Assembly: GCA_913031035.1 (NCBI GenBank)
Contig: CAJWGN010000016.1
Coordinates: forward strand, 1-41,168
DNA length: 41,168 nucleotides
Reading direction: 5' to 3'
Source of the DNA: an uncultured Gammaproteobacteria bacterium
GTDB taxonomy: Bacteria > Pseudomonadota > Gammaproteobacteria > Pseudomonadales > Pseudohongiellaceae
Under the pieces are notes generated by a model. That model saw nothing but the letters and a program-made list of their open reading frames with translations. It searched no databases and had not been told where the DNA came from. Made by a program: the position numbers and the translations under genes. Of this stretch, positions 19,862 through 28,775 are shown one piece after another. Within the stretch, counting starts at the first letter, position 1. Each line of letters opens with the position of its first letter.

Positions 19862-20962
19862 ATGATGAAGAACCGAGTAATAAAGCCTTCACTGCTAACA
19901 GTCGCTTTGTTTGTGACTTTTTTTGCGCAGTTTCAAGCTTATTCACAAAGTAGTCTGCTTCTTGCAGAATACCCAAGCGTATATATAGTGAAAGATAGCG
20001 ACACTTTATGGGATATTGCAGGCCAGTTCCTGCAAGATCCTCTGAGGTGGCCGGAAATATGGGAGCCAGACTCCTATTTAGATAACGCTGACCTAATTTA
20101 CCCTGACGACATTCTTACTGTTAGTCTGGTTGGTGGGTCACCAAAAATACTGCTTAAGCGCGGTGATAGAGAAACAGTTAATTTAGAGCCTAAAATAAGG
20201 GAGATCCCACTTTCGAGCTCTATACCTGCAATAGCACTGGAATCTATTGAGAATAGTTTTACACGCAATCGAATAGTTTTACCGGAACTTTACGAACAAG
20301 CCCCCTACATCGTCTCAAATCTTGGTGTTAATCTCGCTATAGGAACCGGTGATGAAGTCTACGTGAGGAGCACAACATGGCCTGTCGGTACCACTTTATT
20401 TGAAATTTATCGACAAGGTAAAAGTTACGCAGACGAGTCGGGCGATGTAATTCTTGGCGTAGAGCTAGAATATCTTGGTATTGCAACTATTTCTAAAAAT
20501 GAGGGGCCGAGCTTACGAAAAATGCGGATTAACAATAGCAGTAAGGAAATCAGAGTAGGCGATCGACTTTTGGTTAGAGAAGAGTCACGGATCGATACAA
20601 CGATTTTTCCCACCGAACCTGCAGAAGATCTAGAAGGCAGTATTATTTCATTTCAAGGTGCCAGTACTATGGCGTCGCAATTAGATACGGTTGTGATTGA
20701 CCTGGGAGAGAGCGATAACCTGGTCATTGGAGATATTTTGTCGATTCAGCAAGAAAGCATCCAGATGGTTGATGAAGTTCAGCGCAACAGGATGTCATTT
20801 CGCGAGCGCATGAGCACAGTTTTAAAGCGAGACGAGCTGGAATTACCAGGCAAAGAAATAGGTACGATTTTGATATACCGAACTTTCGATAAACTTAGCT
20901 ATGCACTCATACTGAGTAGCACAGAACCTGCTCAGTTATATAACCGAGTAGTGTCGCCATAA
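19862..20962 (+). CDS. tsaP: LysM-domain periplasmic protein, TsaP-like
   Basis: A signal peptide (about residues 1-28) is followed by a LysM peptidoglycan-binding domain (about 38-90; YIVKDSDTLWDIAGQFL and the proline-tryptophan-rich RWPEIWEPD). The rest (about 100-366) is a beta-rich region without a motif I recognise. In Pseudomonas the LysM gene between def and dprA (PA0020, from memory) is the orthologue of TsaP, which anchors the type IV pilus secretin PilQ to peptidoglycan; position and architecture match. No pilus gene is in the window, so the pilus role is inference. A ribosome-binding site (AAGG) lies before ATG 19862; ATG 19865 is an alternative start. Confidence 0.72.
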   Translation: MMKNRVIKPSLLTVALFVTFFAQFQAYSQSSLLLAEYPSVYIVKDSDTLWDIAGQFLQDPLRWPEIWEPDSYLDNADLIYPDDILTVSLVGGSPKILLKRGDRETVNLEPKIREIPLSSSIPAIALESIENSFTRNRIVLPELYEQAPYIVSNLGVNLAIGTGDEVYVRSTTWPVGTTLFEIYRQGKSYADESGDVILGVELEYLGIATISKNEGPSLRKMRINNSSKEIRVGDRLLVREESRIDTTIFPTEPAEDLEGSIISFQGASTMASQLDTVVIDLGESDNLVIGDILSIQQESIQMVDEVQRNRMSFRERMSTVLKRDELELPGKEIGTILIYRTFDKLSYALILSSTEPAQLYNRVVSP

Positions 20963-21018
20963 AATCTATGCTTTGAGCATTATAAGTATTTACATACACC
21001 ATTATTCAAGGATGAAAT

Positions 21019-22167
21019 ATGGTTTCAGTTCCACTTCAGGAGTATCTATTCCTCAGCCATTTTTCGATTCTATCTGATCAAAAGTTCTCCAAGCTTCTTT
21101 CCATTTACGGGGATTTTAAATCAATAGTAAGCGCAACGCCTCAAGAGCTTGTCTCCCACGGGGTTAATTCAGGCGTAGCGGGACAGTTTAAAAGTGCCCA
21201 CCGTCTCGCCATTTCTAATAGCGATGTACAAAAAACTCTAGAATGGAGTCACCTAGAGGGCAATTTCATTGTTTGCTATGAAGATATTCGTTATCCCCAA
21301 AGGTTAAAAGAAATTGATCACGCCCCTCCCCTGCTCTATGTGAGGGGCAATCCTGATTTACTTAATACAGATCAAATTGCTATCGTCGGCAGCCGCAAAG
21401 CAAGCCCGTATGGACTAAGTATTGCCTTTCAATTGGCCAAGCAAACAAGTGCATCGCAGCTTACCGTGACAAGTGGTCTAGCAAGGGGTATTGACCGCAG
21501 GGCACACGAAGGCGCGCTAGAGGAAAGCGGCCAAACTATTGCTGTGATTGGTAGCGGTATTGACCGGTGTTACCCTACAGAAAATCGTCGCCTTAAGCGG
21601 GAAATTGAAATCAGTGGCGCGGTTGTTTCAGAGTTTCCGCTAGGCTCTCCTCCATTGGCACATCATTTTCCGAGAAGAAACCGGATTATTAGTGGTCTTA
21701 GTATCGGTGTATTGGTAGTCGAGGCAGCCACCAGAAGTGGGTCGCTAATTTCGGCCCGTTTGGCTATGGAGCAAAATAGAGAGGTGTTTGCTGTGCCGGG
21801 GCAACTCTCTAACCCTCAATCGGCCGGTTGCCATCAATTGATTAAACAAGGCGCTAAGCTTGTAGAATCGGTAGTGGATATAATCGAGGAATTCCCGCAG
21901 CTTGAAATCAAAAGTGCGGAGCAATCAAAAAAAGACGCTATAAAAGTGAAAAACAACGGACCAGAGACACAAGGTTTTGGCAATATTTCCGACGATTCGA
22001 CACAGAAAAAGATTTTGACGGCTCTAAAGTGCCAGCCCTGTCTGTTGGATACACTGGTTTTGGAGACAAACCTAAATATAGGTGACCTTATTGAGAGCCT
22101 TTTAGAATTAGAATATCAGGGCAGCATCAGTTTAGAGTCTGGTCGTTATTACTATTGTGGTATTTGA
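21019..22167 (+). CDS. dprA: DNA processing protein DprA (Smf)
   Basis: Rossmann-fold protein that binds incoming single-stranded DNA and loads RecA during transformation. The core shows IVGSRKASPYG (about residues 124-134), TSGLARGIDRRAHEGAL, GSGIDRCYP and the conserved RRNRIISGLS and EAATRSGSLISARLA blocks. A C-terminal winged-helix-like DprA_WH region is present (about 325-380). The 382 residues are normal (E. coli 374). A good ribosome-binding site (AAGGATG) precedes the ATG. In relatives a tsaC/rimN gene follows; here only a 170-bp gap separates it from hemF. Confidence 0.95.
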   Translation: MVSVPLQEYLFLSHFSILSDQKFSKLLSIYGDFKSIVSATPQELVSHGVNSGVAGQFKSAHRLAISNSDVQKTLEWSHLEGNFIVCYEDIRYPQRLKEIDHAPPLLYVRGNPDLLNTDQIAIVGSRKASPYGLSIAFQLAKQTSASQLTVTSGLARGIDRRAHEGALEESGQTIAVIGSGIDRCYPTENRRLKREIEISGAVVSEFPLGSPPLAHHFPRRNRIISGLSIGVLVVEAATRSGSLISARLAMEQNREVFAVPGQLSNPQSAGCHQLIKQGAKLVESVVDIIEEFPQLEIKSAEQSKKDAIKVKNNGPETQGFGNISDDSTQKKILTALKCQPCLLDTLVLETNLNIGDLIESLLELEYQGSISLESGRYYYCGI

Positions 22168-22239
22168 ATTGTGGCAACTGTAAGCAAAAATTATTGCTAA
22201 ACTGACGCCACGATTACTGACTGTTATTGATAGGGACTA

Positions 22240-22296
22240 ATGAGCGCAGCTAAAACAAGCTTAGCATTTATCCCGGTAAAGTCTTTTGTAGCGTAA
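22240..22296 (+). other. 18-codon open frame upstream of hemF, unresolved
   Basis: An ATG with AGGG five bases upstream opens an 18-codon frame (MSAAKTSLAFIPVKSFVA) ending 41 bp before hemF. It might be a leader peptide, the remnant of a lost gene, or chance. The first residues loosely recall the N-terminus of MoaB-type proteins, but this is far too short to assert. The rest of the 22168-22337 gap shows only weak hairpins. Confidence 0.2.
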
Positions 22297-22307
22297 GTTC
22301 ACCCTAA

Positions 22308-23252
<945 letters not shown>

Positions 23253-23295
23253 GTCAGAGCATTTAAGCGGATAACCAAGATAAAGAGAAAACATT

Positions 23296-24120
23296 GTGAA
23301 AGCATTCGGGGTTGTAGGACATCCAATAGGGCATAGCAGGTCGCCCGAAATTCATGGTCAGTTTGCGCTGCAGTGTAAGCTCGATATTGATTACCTTAAA
23401 TTTGATGTAGAGCCAGAGAAATTCGATAGCTTTGTCAGTGAATTTTTTGCAAACGGCGGTGTAGGTCTTAATATTACGGTGCCGTTTAAAGAACATGCGT
23501 TTCGGCTATCAACACCTGCCAGTGAAAAAGTTAAATTGTCTAAGGCAGTTAATACGCTTTACCTAAATGAAATTGGTGAGCTGGTCGGTGACAACACGGA
23601 TGGCCCAGGGTTGGTTAAAGACCTATTAAACAATGACATTCTGTTAGAACAAAAGCGCTTATTAATACTGGGCGCAGGCGGTGCAGCGAGAGGTATTTTG
23701 CCGTCGATTATAGAGAAATCGCCAGCCTCTATTACCATCGCGAACAGAACAATTGAGAAAGCAGAGCAACTACAACAAGAATTCTCTCACCTACAGTCAA
23801 TCGATGTAGTGGGTTTTGAGGACGTTGATGGAGTAGACACAGAGCCGTACGACGTAATAATTAACGCAACATCATTAGGTATACAGGGTGAGACCCCCAA
23901 CATCAGTCCCAAAGCGGTAAAATCAAGCACCTGTTGCTACGACCTAATGTACTCCAGCGACGATACCGCCTTTGTTAAATGGGCTTTAGATAACAAAGCT
24001 CAAAAGGCGATTGATGGTTTGGGTATGCTAGTTGAGCAGGCTGCGGTGTCATTTGAGATCTGGCTTGGAGCGATACCCGATACTCGAGCGATCGTTGATA
24101 GAATTCGTCGTGGTGAATAA
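23296..24120 (+). CDS. aroE: Shikimate dehydrogenase (NADP)
   Basis: Reduces 3-dehydroshikimate to shikimate in aromatic amino acid biosynthesis. Substrate-binding GHPIGHSRSPEIHG (residues 8-21), catalytic Lys65 in NITVPFKEHA and Asp102 in GDNTDGPG are present, as is the NADP-binding LGAGGAARGI and the NATSLGIQGE motif. The 274 residues match E. coli (272). The start is GTG. It follows hemF in the same order as in Pseudomonas and ends 40 bp before the heptamer array. No terminator is visible between them. Confidence 0.96.
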   Translation: MKAFGVVGHPIGHSRSPEIHGQFALQCKLDIDYLKFDVEPEKFDSFVSEFFANGGVGLNITVPFKEHAFRLSTPASEKVKLSKAVNTLYLNEIGELVGDNTDGPGLVKDLLNNDILLEQKRLLILGAGGAARGILPSIIEKSPASITIANRTIEKAEQLQQEFSHLQSIDVVGFEDVDGVDTEPYDVIINATSLGIQGETPNISPKAVKSSTCCYDLMYSSDDTAFVKWALDNKAQKAIDGLGMLVEQAAVSFEIWLGAIPDTRAIVDRIRRGE

Positions 24121-24160
24121 TTTCTTTCTTAGGTTTGTGGCCTTGTTTGAGATCGGCTTT

Positions 24161-24321
24161 GGGTTCTAAGGTCTCGGTTCTACGTTCTACGTTCTACGTT
24201 CTAAGTGCTCGGTTCTCGGTTCTCGGTTCTCGGTTCTCGGTTTTCGGTTCTAAGGTCTAAGGTCTAAGGTCTCGGTTCTAAGGTTTGGGTTCTAAGGTCT
24301 CGGTTTTAAGGTCACAGCTCT
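24161..24321. repeat. Tandem heptamer array, 23 degenerate 7-bp units
   Basis: The stretch divides exactly into 23 consecutive 7-mers. The main unit types are CGGTTCT (6 exact copies), AAGGTCT (5) and ACGTTCT (3), plus variants such as GGGTTCT, CGGTTTT and AAGTGCT. Identical units occur in blocks (four CGGTTCT, three AAGGTCT, three ACGTTCT), as expected from slippage. One strand is almost free of A in the CGGTTCT blocks. It lies between the convergent ends of aroE and an unrecognised gene. The rest of the 24121-24395 gap shows no gene. Confidence 0.93.
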
Positions 24322-24395
24322 AGCGTTCGCTTATCTGCGCCTAGATTGTTTCGCAATCGCAGCTTTCCCTCTCACGGCCTGTGTTAAGGTAAAAT

Positions 24396-25049
24396 CTATT
24401 CAGGTGGTTTTTTACTGAGATTAAGGTCGATATCGAGGCTGTTAGTCATATCTGCCCACTGCTTCCAAACATGATCCCACCCCTTTCCTTTTCTTGTTTC
24501 GACGTATTGACGAAATTTGTCTGAACTATAAACAATATCGTGGGATGTCATTTGCCTAGCGGTCTCCTCAACAACATCGTCAAGGTTGTTTGCCAATACC
24601 TCACCTAATAGATGATGAACTATTACATTCGCCTTTGTGACGTCCATTGGAATAAGCGGAATTCCCGCTCTAACAATATATTGATCGTTCACCTCTTCAA
24701 TTAGACGGTGTGCCAGGTAGGCTTGCTCTAAAAGCGCTAGAAACCCGAGGGGTTCTGCACCTTGGCCTTTTGGAGACAGCAGGAAATCAGTAGCAACACC
24801 CAGAAAAGGCGAGACATAAGCATCAATGCCGGCATCTTTTGAGGCAATCGACACAGCCCCTATGAAGGAAGGCACATGGGTGATGTATTCGATGACAAAG
24901 CTTTTCAGGGAGTGAACGGGGTCAGTTTTTGACAATGCTATAGAGGGAGGCAAACTGCCCATTTGAGCACTTAGTTGTTTTGAAAGAGCATTTGACTCTT
25001 TTTCAAGCTGGTTTGCAGCTGCTATGAGCTTTTCAATGTCTAGTTGCAT
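24396..25049 (-). CDS. Unrecognised 217-residue protein
   Basis: I do not recognise this protein. It begins with a helical, coiled-coil-prone segment (about residues 1-30). No signal peptide is seen. A more hydrophobic centre (about 55-100) contains short apolar stretches but no clear membrane helix, and there is no cysteine-rich or nucleotide-binding motif. The C-terminus has a Trp/Lys cluster (GKGWDHVWKQWAD). The frame is long, starts with ATG and has normal amino-acid composition, so a real gene is likely. It lies downstream of the oxidase operon on the same strand, behind that operon's terminator, so it probably has its own promoter. Confidence 0.7.
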   Translation of the reverse strand: MQLDIEKLIAAANQLEKESNALSKQLSAQMGSLPPSIALSKTDPVHSLKSFVIEYITHVPSFIGAVSIASKDAGIDAYVSPFLGVATDFLLSPKGQGAEPLGFLALLEQAYLAHRLIEEVNDQYIVRAGIPLIPMDVTKANVIVHHLLGEVLANNLDDVVEETARQMTSHDIVYSSDKFRQYVETRKGKGWDHVWKQWADMTNSLDIDLNLSKKPPE

Positions 25050-25112
25050 TATCTGACTTTAGTTAAAAAAGTGATCGGCTACAAAAACCCTGACTTTCAA
25101 AAAGTGCAGATG

Positions 25113-25144
25113 AAAAAAAAGGCTATAGGATTAACTATAGCCTT
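25113..25144 (-). terminator. Intrinsic terminator of the cytochrome oxidase operon
   Basis: Read on the minus strand, a perfect 10-bp stem (AAGGCTATAG / CTATAGCCTT) with a six-base loop is followed by a run of eight T. It begins 24 bp after the last oxidase gene and separates the operon from the unrecognised gene downstream. Confidence 0.93.
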
Positions 25145-25167
25145 ATTTAAGAACTCTTGCGAAGGAG

Positions 25168-25569
25168 TTAATGTTCTGCTTCTTCGCCGTGTTCTTCTCC
25201 GCCGTGACCACCACCGTGAAGATCTTCAGGTGTTAGTGCAACCGCGTCTCTATCGTGGCCCATGTAGCTAAATCGGGCATTTTCTGTGTAGTTGCCCTCA
25301 ATAGCCATGAACGATATGAATAGCAGCAAGACTATCGGTGGTCCAAGAATGGTGGCTACCAACGCCATCCGCTCCCAAACAACGTGCATGAAGATTGCAG
25401 TAATAAACCCTGCTTTCAATGTCATGAACAATAATACTAGTGTCCATCGCATCGCACCTTGCACTTCATAGAAGTCGACTGCGTAGGAAAATCCGCTCAA
25501 TACGAACAGAAGAATCCAGATTTTGTAGTAAATCCCAAGAGGATGTTGTTGACCTGCTTCAGATGACAT
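25168..25569 (-). CDS. Cytochrome c oxidase subunit IV (small membrane subunit)
   Basis: A 133-residue protein with three predicted membrane helices (about residues 13-32, 40-62 and 70-92), the layout of prokaryotic CoxD/CyoD-type subunit IV, a non-catalytic assembly or stability subunit. The C-terminus (about 113-133) is unusually His/Glu/Gly-rich, with five histidines. It is the last gene of the oxidase operon, 12 bp after the longer subunit III gene and 24 bp before a strong terminator. The call rests on topology, size and position. Confidence 0.82.
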   Translation of the reverse strand: MSSEAGQQHPLGIYYKIWILLFVLSGFSYAVDFYEVQGAMRWTLVLLFMTLKAGFITAIFMHVVWERMALVATILGPPIVLLLFISFMAIEGNYTENARFSYMGHDRDAVALTPEDLHGGGHGGEEHGEEAEH

Positions 25570-25581
25570 ATCAGTCCCCTC

Positions 25582-26265
25582 TTAAAGTAAGTAGAAAAAT
25601 GCGAAGATGAATACCCAAACTAAATCGACAAAATGCCAGTATAAACCGACAATCTCGATGATTTCGTAACCCTTATCATCGTAGTGACCGCGCCTTACCC
25701 GCAGAGCAACCCACATCAGGTAGATAACACCTCCAGACACGTGAAGTCCGTGAAAGCCAGTTATCATAAAGAAGATCGAGCCAAACTGAGCAGCACCAAA
25801 GGGGTTTTCCCACGGTCGGATGCCTTCATCCAAAATGAGTTTTGACCACTCAAACATCTGCATACCGACAAAACAAAGACCAAAGAACGCCGTAGCGCAG
25901 ATAAGCCAGAAGGCTTTCTCCTTGTCTTTGCGATAACCCATGTTTACAGCAAGTGCCATTGTGCCCGAGCTAGTAATCAGAATGAATGTCATAAGAGCGA
26001 TCAGAATCAAAGGAATCGGATCACTGCCGAACAATGAAAGCGCGAAGATAGCACCTTGGACGGGCCAAGGTTCAGTCGTCGTAAGTCGCACGTGCAAATA
26101 GGCGGTTAAGAAGCAAGTGAAGATAAACGTATCACTTACTAAAAATATCCACATCATCGCCTTGCCCCAAGGCACATGATAGGTCTGTTTGTCGGAGCTC
26201 CAGTCGTCGACTAGGCCGTCCATACCCTCTTGGGGGCCTGCTTGCGTTAGCGCAGCTTCACTCAT
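25582..26265 (-). CDS. Heme-copper oxidase subunit III (first of two)
   Basis: A 227-residue protein with about five membrane helices after a polar N-terminus. Conserved subunit III features are GFHGLHVSGG (about 168-177) and the terminal WHFVDLVWVFIF. Subunit III stabilises the oxidase and helps proton supply to the D channel. It is shorter than the seven-helix mitochondrial form, as usual for five-helix bacterial versions. A second, divergent subunit III gene lies 41 bp upstream in the same operon, so either both are structural subunits or one is specialised. Confidence 0.88.
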   Translation of the reverse strand: MSEAALTQAGPQEGMDGLVDDWSSDKQTYHVPWGKAMMWIFLVSDTFIFTCFLTAYLHVRLTTTEPWPVQGAIFALSLFGSDPIPLILIALMTFILITSSGTMALAVNMGYRKDKEKAFWLICATAFFGLCFVGMQMFEWSKLILDEGIRPWENPFGAAQFGSIFFMITGFHGLHVSGGVIYLMWVALRVRRGHYDDKGYEIIEIVGLYWHFVDLVWVFIFAFFYLL

Positions 26266-26306
26266 CCTTTCTTCCTGTTTTTTACTTTTATATTAGTCAA
26301 AATAAG

Positions 26307-26921
26307 TTATGTATTTGCCATTAGAGCAAACATGATCAACCAGATAATAAGCAGGAAATGCCAATAAAAAGCACAAAGCTCGATGCTTAACTTAAGCTCC
26401 TTTGCTTCTGTTCCCGATATCATTCGAATCAAGCCTATACTCCAAACCCATAAACCACCTAGTAGATGGACAGCGTGAACACCTGTTAACAGATAGTAAA
26501 AGGCGTTAGCTGGGTTTGATGTCATGTAAAAACCTTCAGCCTGAAGGTTTTCCCAAGTTAGGTACTGGCCAGCAATAAACATAATTGCAAATAACCCTGC
26601 TCCTACGAACGCAGTCATTACATTTTTATTGCTATCGGTTTTAGTGATATTCCTTGCCCACTGGAAAAACACACTACTTAATACTAAAAGAACTGTGTTA
26701 AACCAAAGTTGGGTAGGTTCGGTCAAAGGAGCCCAGTCTGGCAGTTCCATCCGAATGAGATAGCTGACCGCGAACAGTGAAAAAATCACCGAAGCAACAA
26801 CTACAAAAAATACCAACGCTACTTTCTCTGGGGAGGTGTCGAAGGTGCCCTCTGCTTTGAGGCCACCTATGATCCCTTTTCTTTCCCAGGGTTTTACAGT
26901 GAGTTCTTTAAACAGACTCAT
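26307..26921 (-). CDS. Heme-copper oxidase subunit III (second of two)
   Basis: A 204-residue five-helix protein of the subunit III family; TGVHAVHLLGGLWVW and the C-terminal CAFYWHFLLIIWLIMF match the conserved helix ends. It is clearly divergent from the other subunit III (25582-26265), so this is an old duplication or two distinct lineages rather than a recent copy. Its ATG overlaps the coxA stop by four bases (ATGA), implying translational coupling to subunit I. Tandem subunit III genes occur, from memory, in some alternative aa3-type operons such as Bradyrhizobium coxMNOP. Confidence 0.86.
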   Translation of the reverse strand: MSLFKELTVKPWERKGIIGGLKAEGTFDTSPEKVALVFFVVVASVIFSLFAVSYLIRMELPDWAPLTEPTQLWFNTVLLVLSSVFFQWARNITKTDSNKNVMTAFVGAGLFAIMFIAGQYLTWENLQAEGFYMTSNPANAFYYLLTGVHAVHLLGGLWVWSIGLIRMISGTEAKELKLSIELCAFYWHFLLIIWLIMFALMANT

Positions 26922-28708
26922 AGATTAGCCTTGGACTGGTCGTGGTCCGGGTCAAAATGTTGCTCATCAGCCGTTGGCTCTTCATTCTCAGGTACATTCT
27001 GAGGAATGAAATCTTGATGTGCCCCTGGCACGCTGTAGTCATAAGCCCAACGATAAACAGTTGGAAGCTCAGCACCCCAGTTGCCATGAACCGGCGGAGT
27101 ATCCGGAGTTTGCCATTCCAACGAAGCTGAGCCCCAAGGGTTTGGACCGGCTTTCTTGCCGTAGCGAAGGCTCCAGAAGATGTTGATGAAGAACAAGATT
27201 TGCGCTACACCAACAATCAAAGCGGCAATAGTGATAGCAGCATTTAAATCTTGGGCAGACTCTGGAATGAAATCTGTTTCGCCAAGAGCGTAGTAACGAC
27301 GCGGCACACCAAGGAATCCTAGGTAGTGCATTGGCAGATAGATTGCATAAGTGCCTAAGAAGGTAATCCAAAAATGGGCTTTCGCCATAGGCTCGTTGAA
27401 CATGCGCCCAGTGACTTTAGGATACCAGTGATACAAGGCTGCAAAAAGAACCAGTACAGGCGACACACCCATTACCATGTGGAAGTGAGCAACCACAAAA
27501 TAAGTGTCCGACAGAGGTAGATCGATAACCACGTTGCCCAAGAACAAACCGGTAAGGCCGCCATGGATAAAGGTAAAGATGAAACCGATCGCGAAATACA
27601 TTGGTGCATTCAAGCGAATATCACCTTCCCAAAGCGTTAACACCCAGTTGTAAACTTTCAGGGCTGTTGGGACCGCAATGATCAATGTTGTTGTAGCGAA
27701 GAAAAAACCAAAGTAAGGATGCATACCACTTACATACATGTGGTGAGCCCAAACAATAAAGCTTAATCCGCCAATGGCGATAAGTGCCCACACCATCATA
27801 CGGTACCCGAAGATATTTTTACGAGCGTGCGTACTTAAAACATCTGACACTAAGCCGAATGCTGGAAGTGCAACAATGTATACCTCAGGATGGCCGAAGA
27901 ACCAGAACAAATGCTGGAACAATATTGGGCTGCCGCCGTTGTAATCTAGCGGAGTTCCCGCTTCAATTACAGCTGGCATGAAGAAGCTTGTACCTGCCAA
28001 GGTGTCAAACAACATCATTACTGCGGATACGAGCAATGCCGGGAATGCAAATAAACCAAGAATTGTCGCGATGAAAAGGCCCCAAACTGTTAGAGGTAAT
28101 CTCATCATCGTTAAACCGCGGCAGCGATATTGCAAGATGGTAGTTACATAGTTCAAACCTCCCATTGTAAACGCCACGATGAAAACGGCTAGTGACGCGA
28201 GCATCAGAACGATACCCATGTCATGGCCAGGTGTTCCCGCCATCGTCGCTTGCGGTGGATAAATTGTCCAGCCTGCGCCTGTTGGTCCGCCGGTCACAAA
28301 AAAACTAGCTAACAAAATGAGAACCGACAGAAAATATGTCCAGACACTTAACATGTTCAGAAATGGGAACACCATGTCGCGGGCGCCTACCATCAATGGG
28401 ATCATGTAGTTGCCGAAACCCCCTAACAGCAGAGCCGTAAGCATATAAACAACCATGATCATGCCGTGCATGGTCACTGACTGGTAATACTGACTTGGAT
28501 CGATCAAATCAAATGTATCGGGAAAACCAAGCTGCATACGCATAAGTAAAGACAAAACAAGCGCTACAATACCGACAGCAATAGCTATGCCTCCGTATTG
28601 AATAGCGATAACTTTATGATCTTGGCTGAAAACCCACTCAGTAACCCAACTTTTTGGATGGTGAAGCTCTTGTTCACTGTCCTGATCAGCTAATGGAACG
28701 TAAGCCAT
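26918..28708 (-). CDS. coxA: Cytochrome c oxidase subunit I (aa3-type, A1 family)
   Basis: Catalytic subunit reducing O2 and pumping protons. It has twelve helices and 596 residues. Visible ligands are heme a His81 (and His410), heme a3 His408, CuB His273 with the cross-linked Tyr277, and CuB His322/His323. The D-channel entrance Asp111 and Glu275 in GHPEVY place it in the A1 family, and K-channel Lys351 is present. The C-terminus beyond about 550 is an acidic, His-containing tail. It lies 67 bp after coxB and overlaps the second subunit III gene by four bases. No cox11/ctaG gene for CuB insertion is found in the operon or window. Confidence 0.96.
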   Translation of the reverse strand: MAYVPLADQDSEQELHHPKSWVTEWVFSQDHKVIAIQYGGIAIAVGIVALVLSLLMRMQLGFPDTFDLIDPSQYYQSVTMHGMIMVVYMLTALLLGGFGNYMIPLMVGARDMVFPFLNMLSVWTYFLSVLILLASFFVTGGPTGAGWTIYPPQATMAGTPGHDMGIVLMLASLAVFIVAFTMGGLNYVTTILQYRCRGLTMMRLPLTVWGLFIATILGLFAFPALLVSAVMMLFDTLAGTSFFMPAVIEAGTPLDYNGGSPILFQHLFWFFGHPEVYIVALPAFGLVSDVLSTHARKNIFGYRMMVWALIAIGGLSFIVWAHHMYVSGMHPYFGFFFATTTLIIAVPTALKVYNWVLTLWEGDIRLNAPMYFAIGFIFTFIHGGLTGLFLGNVVIDLPLSDTYFVVAHFHMVMGVSPVLVLFAALYHWYPKVTGRMFNEPMAKAHFWITFLGTYAIYLPMHYLGFLGVPRRYYALGETDFIPESAQDLNAAITIAALIVGVAQILFFINIFWSLRYGKKAGPNPWGSASLEWQTPDTPPVHGNWGAELPTVYRWAYDYSVPGAHQDFIPQNVPENEEPTADEQHFDPDHDQSKANL

Positions 28709-28775
28709 TAAAACCTCCTAACTACCTAAATATGATACTTGCCACTCGGGCAAACAATTTAAAATAAAACTACCT

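Noticed and set aside
22168-22230. Intrinsic terminator after dprA
   Set aside because: Short inverted repeats are present (AGCAA/TTGCT, GTGGC/GCCAC), but there is no T run and the stems are weak.
24161-24321. CRISPR array
   Set aside because: The units are contiguous 7-mers without spacers and no cas genes are nearby.
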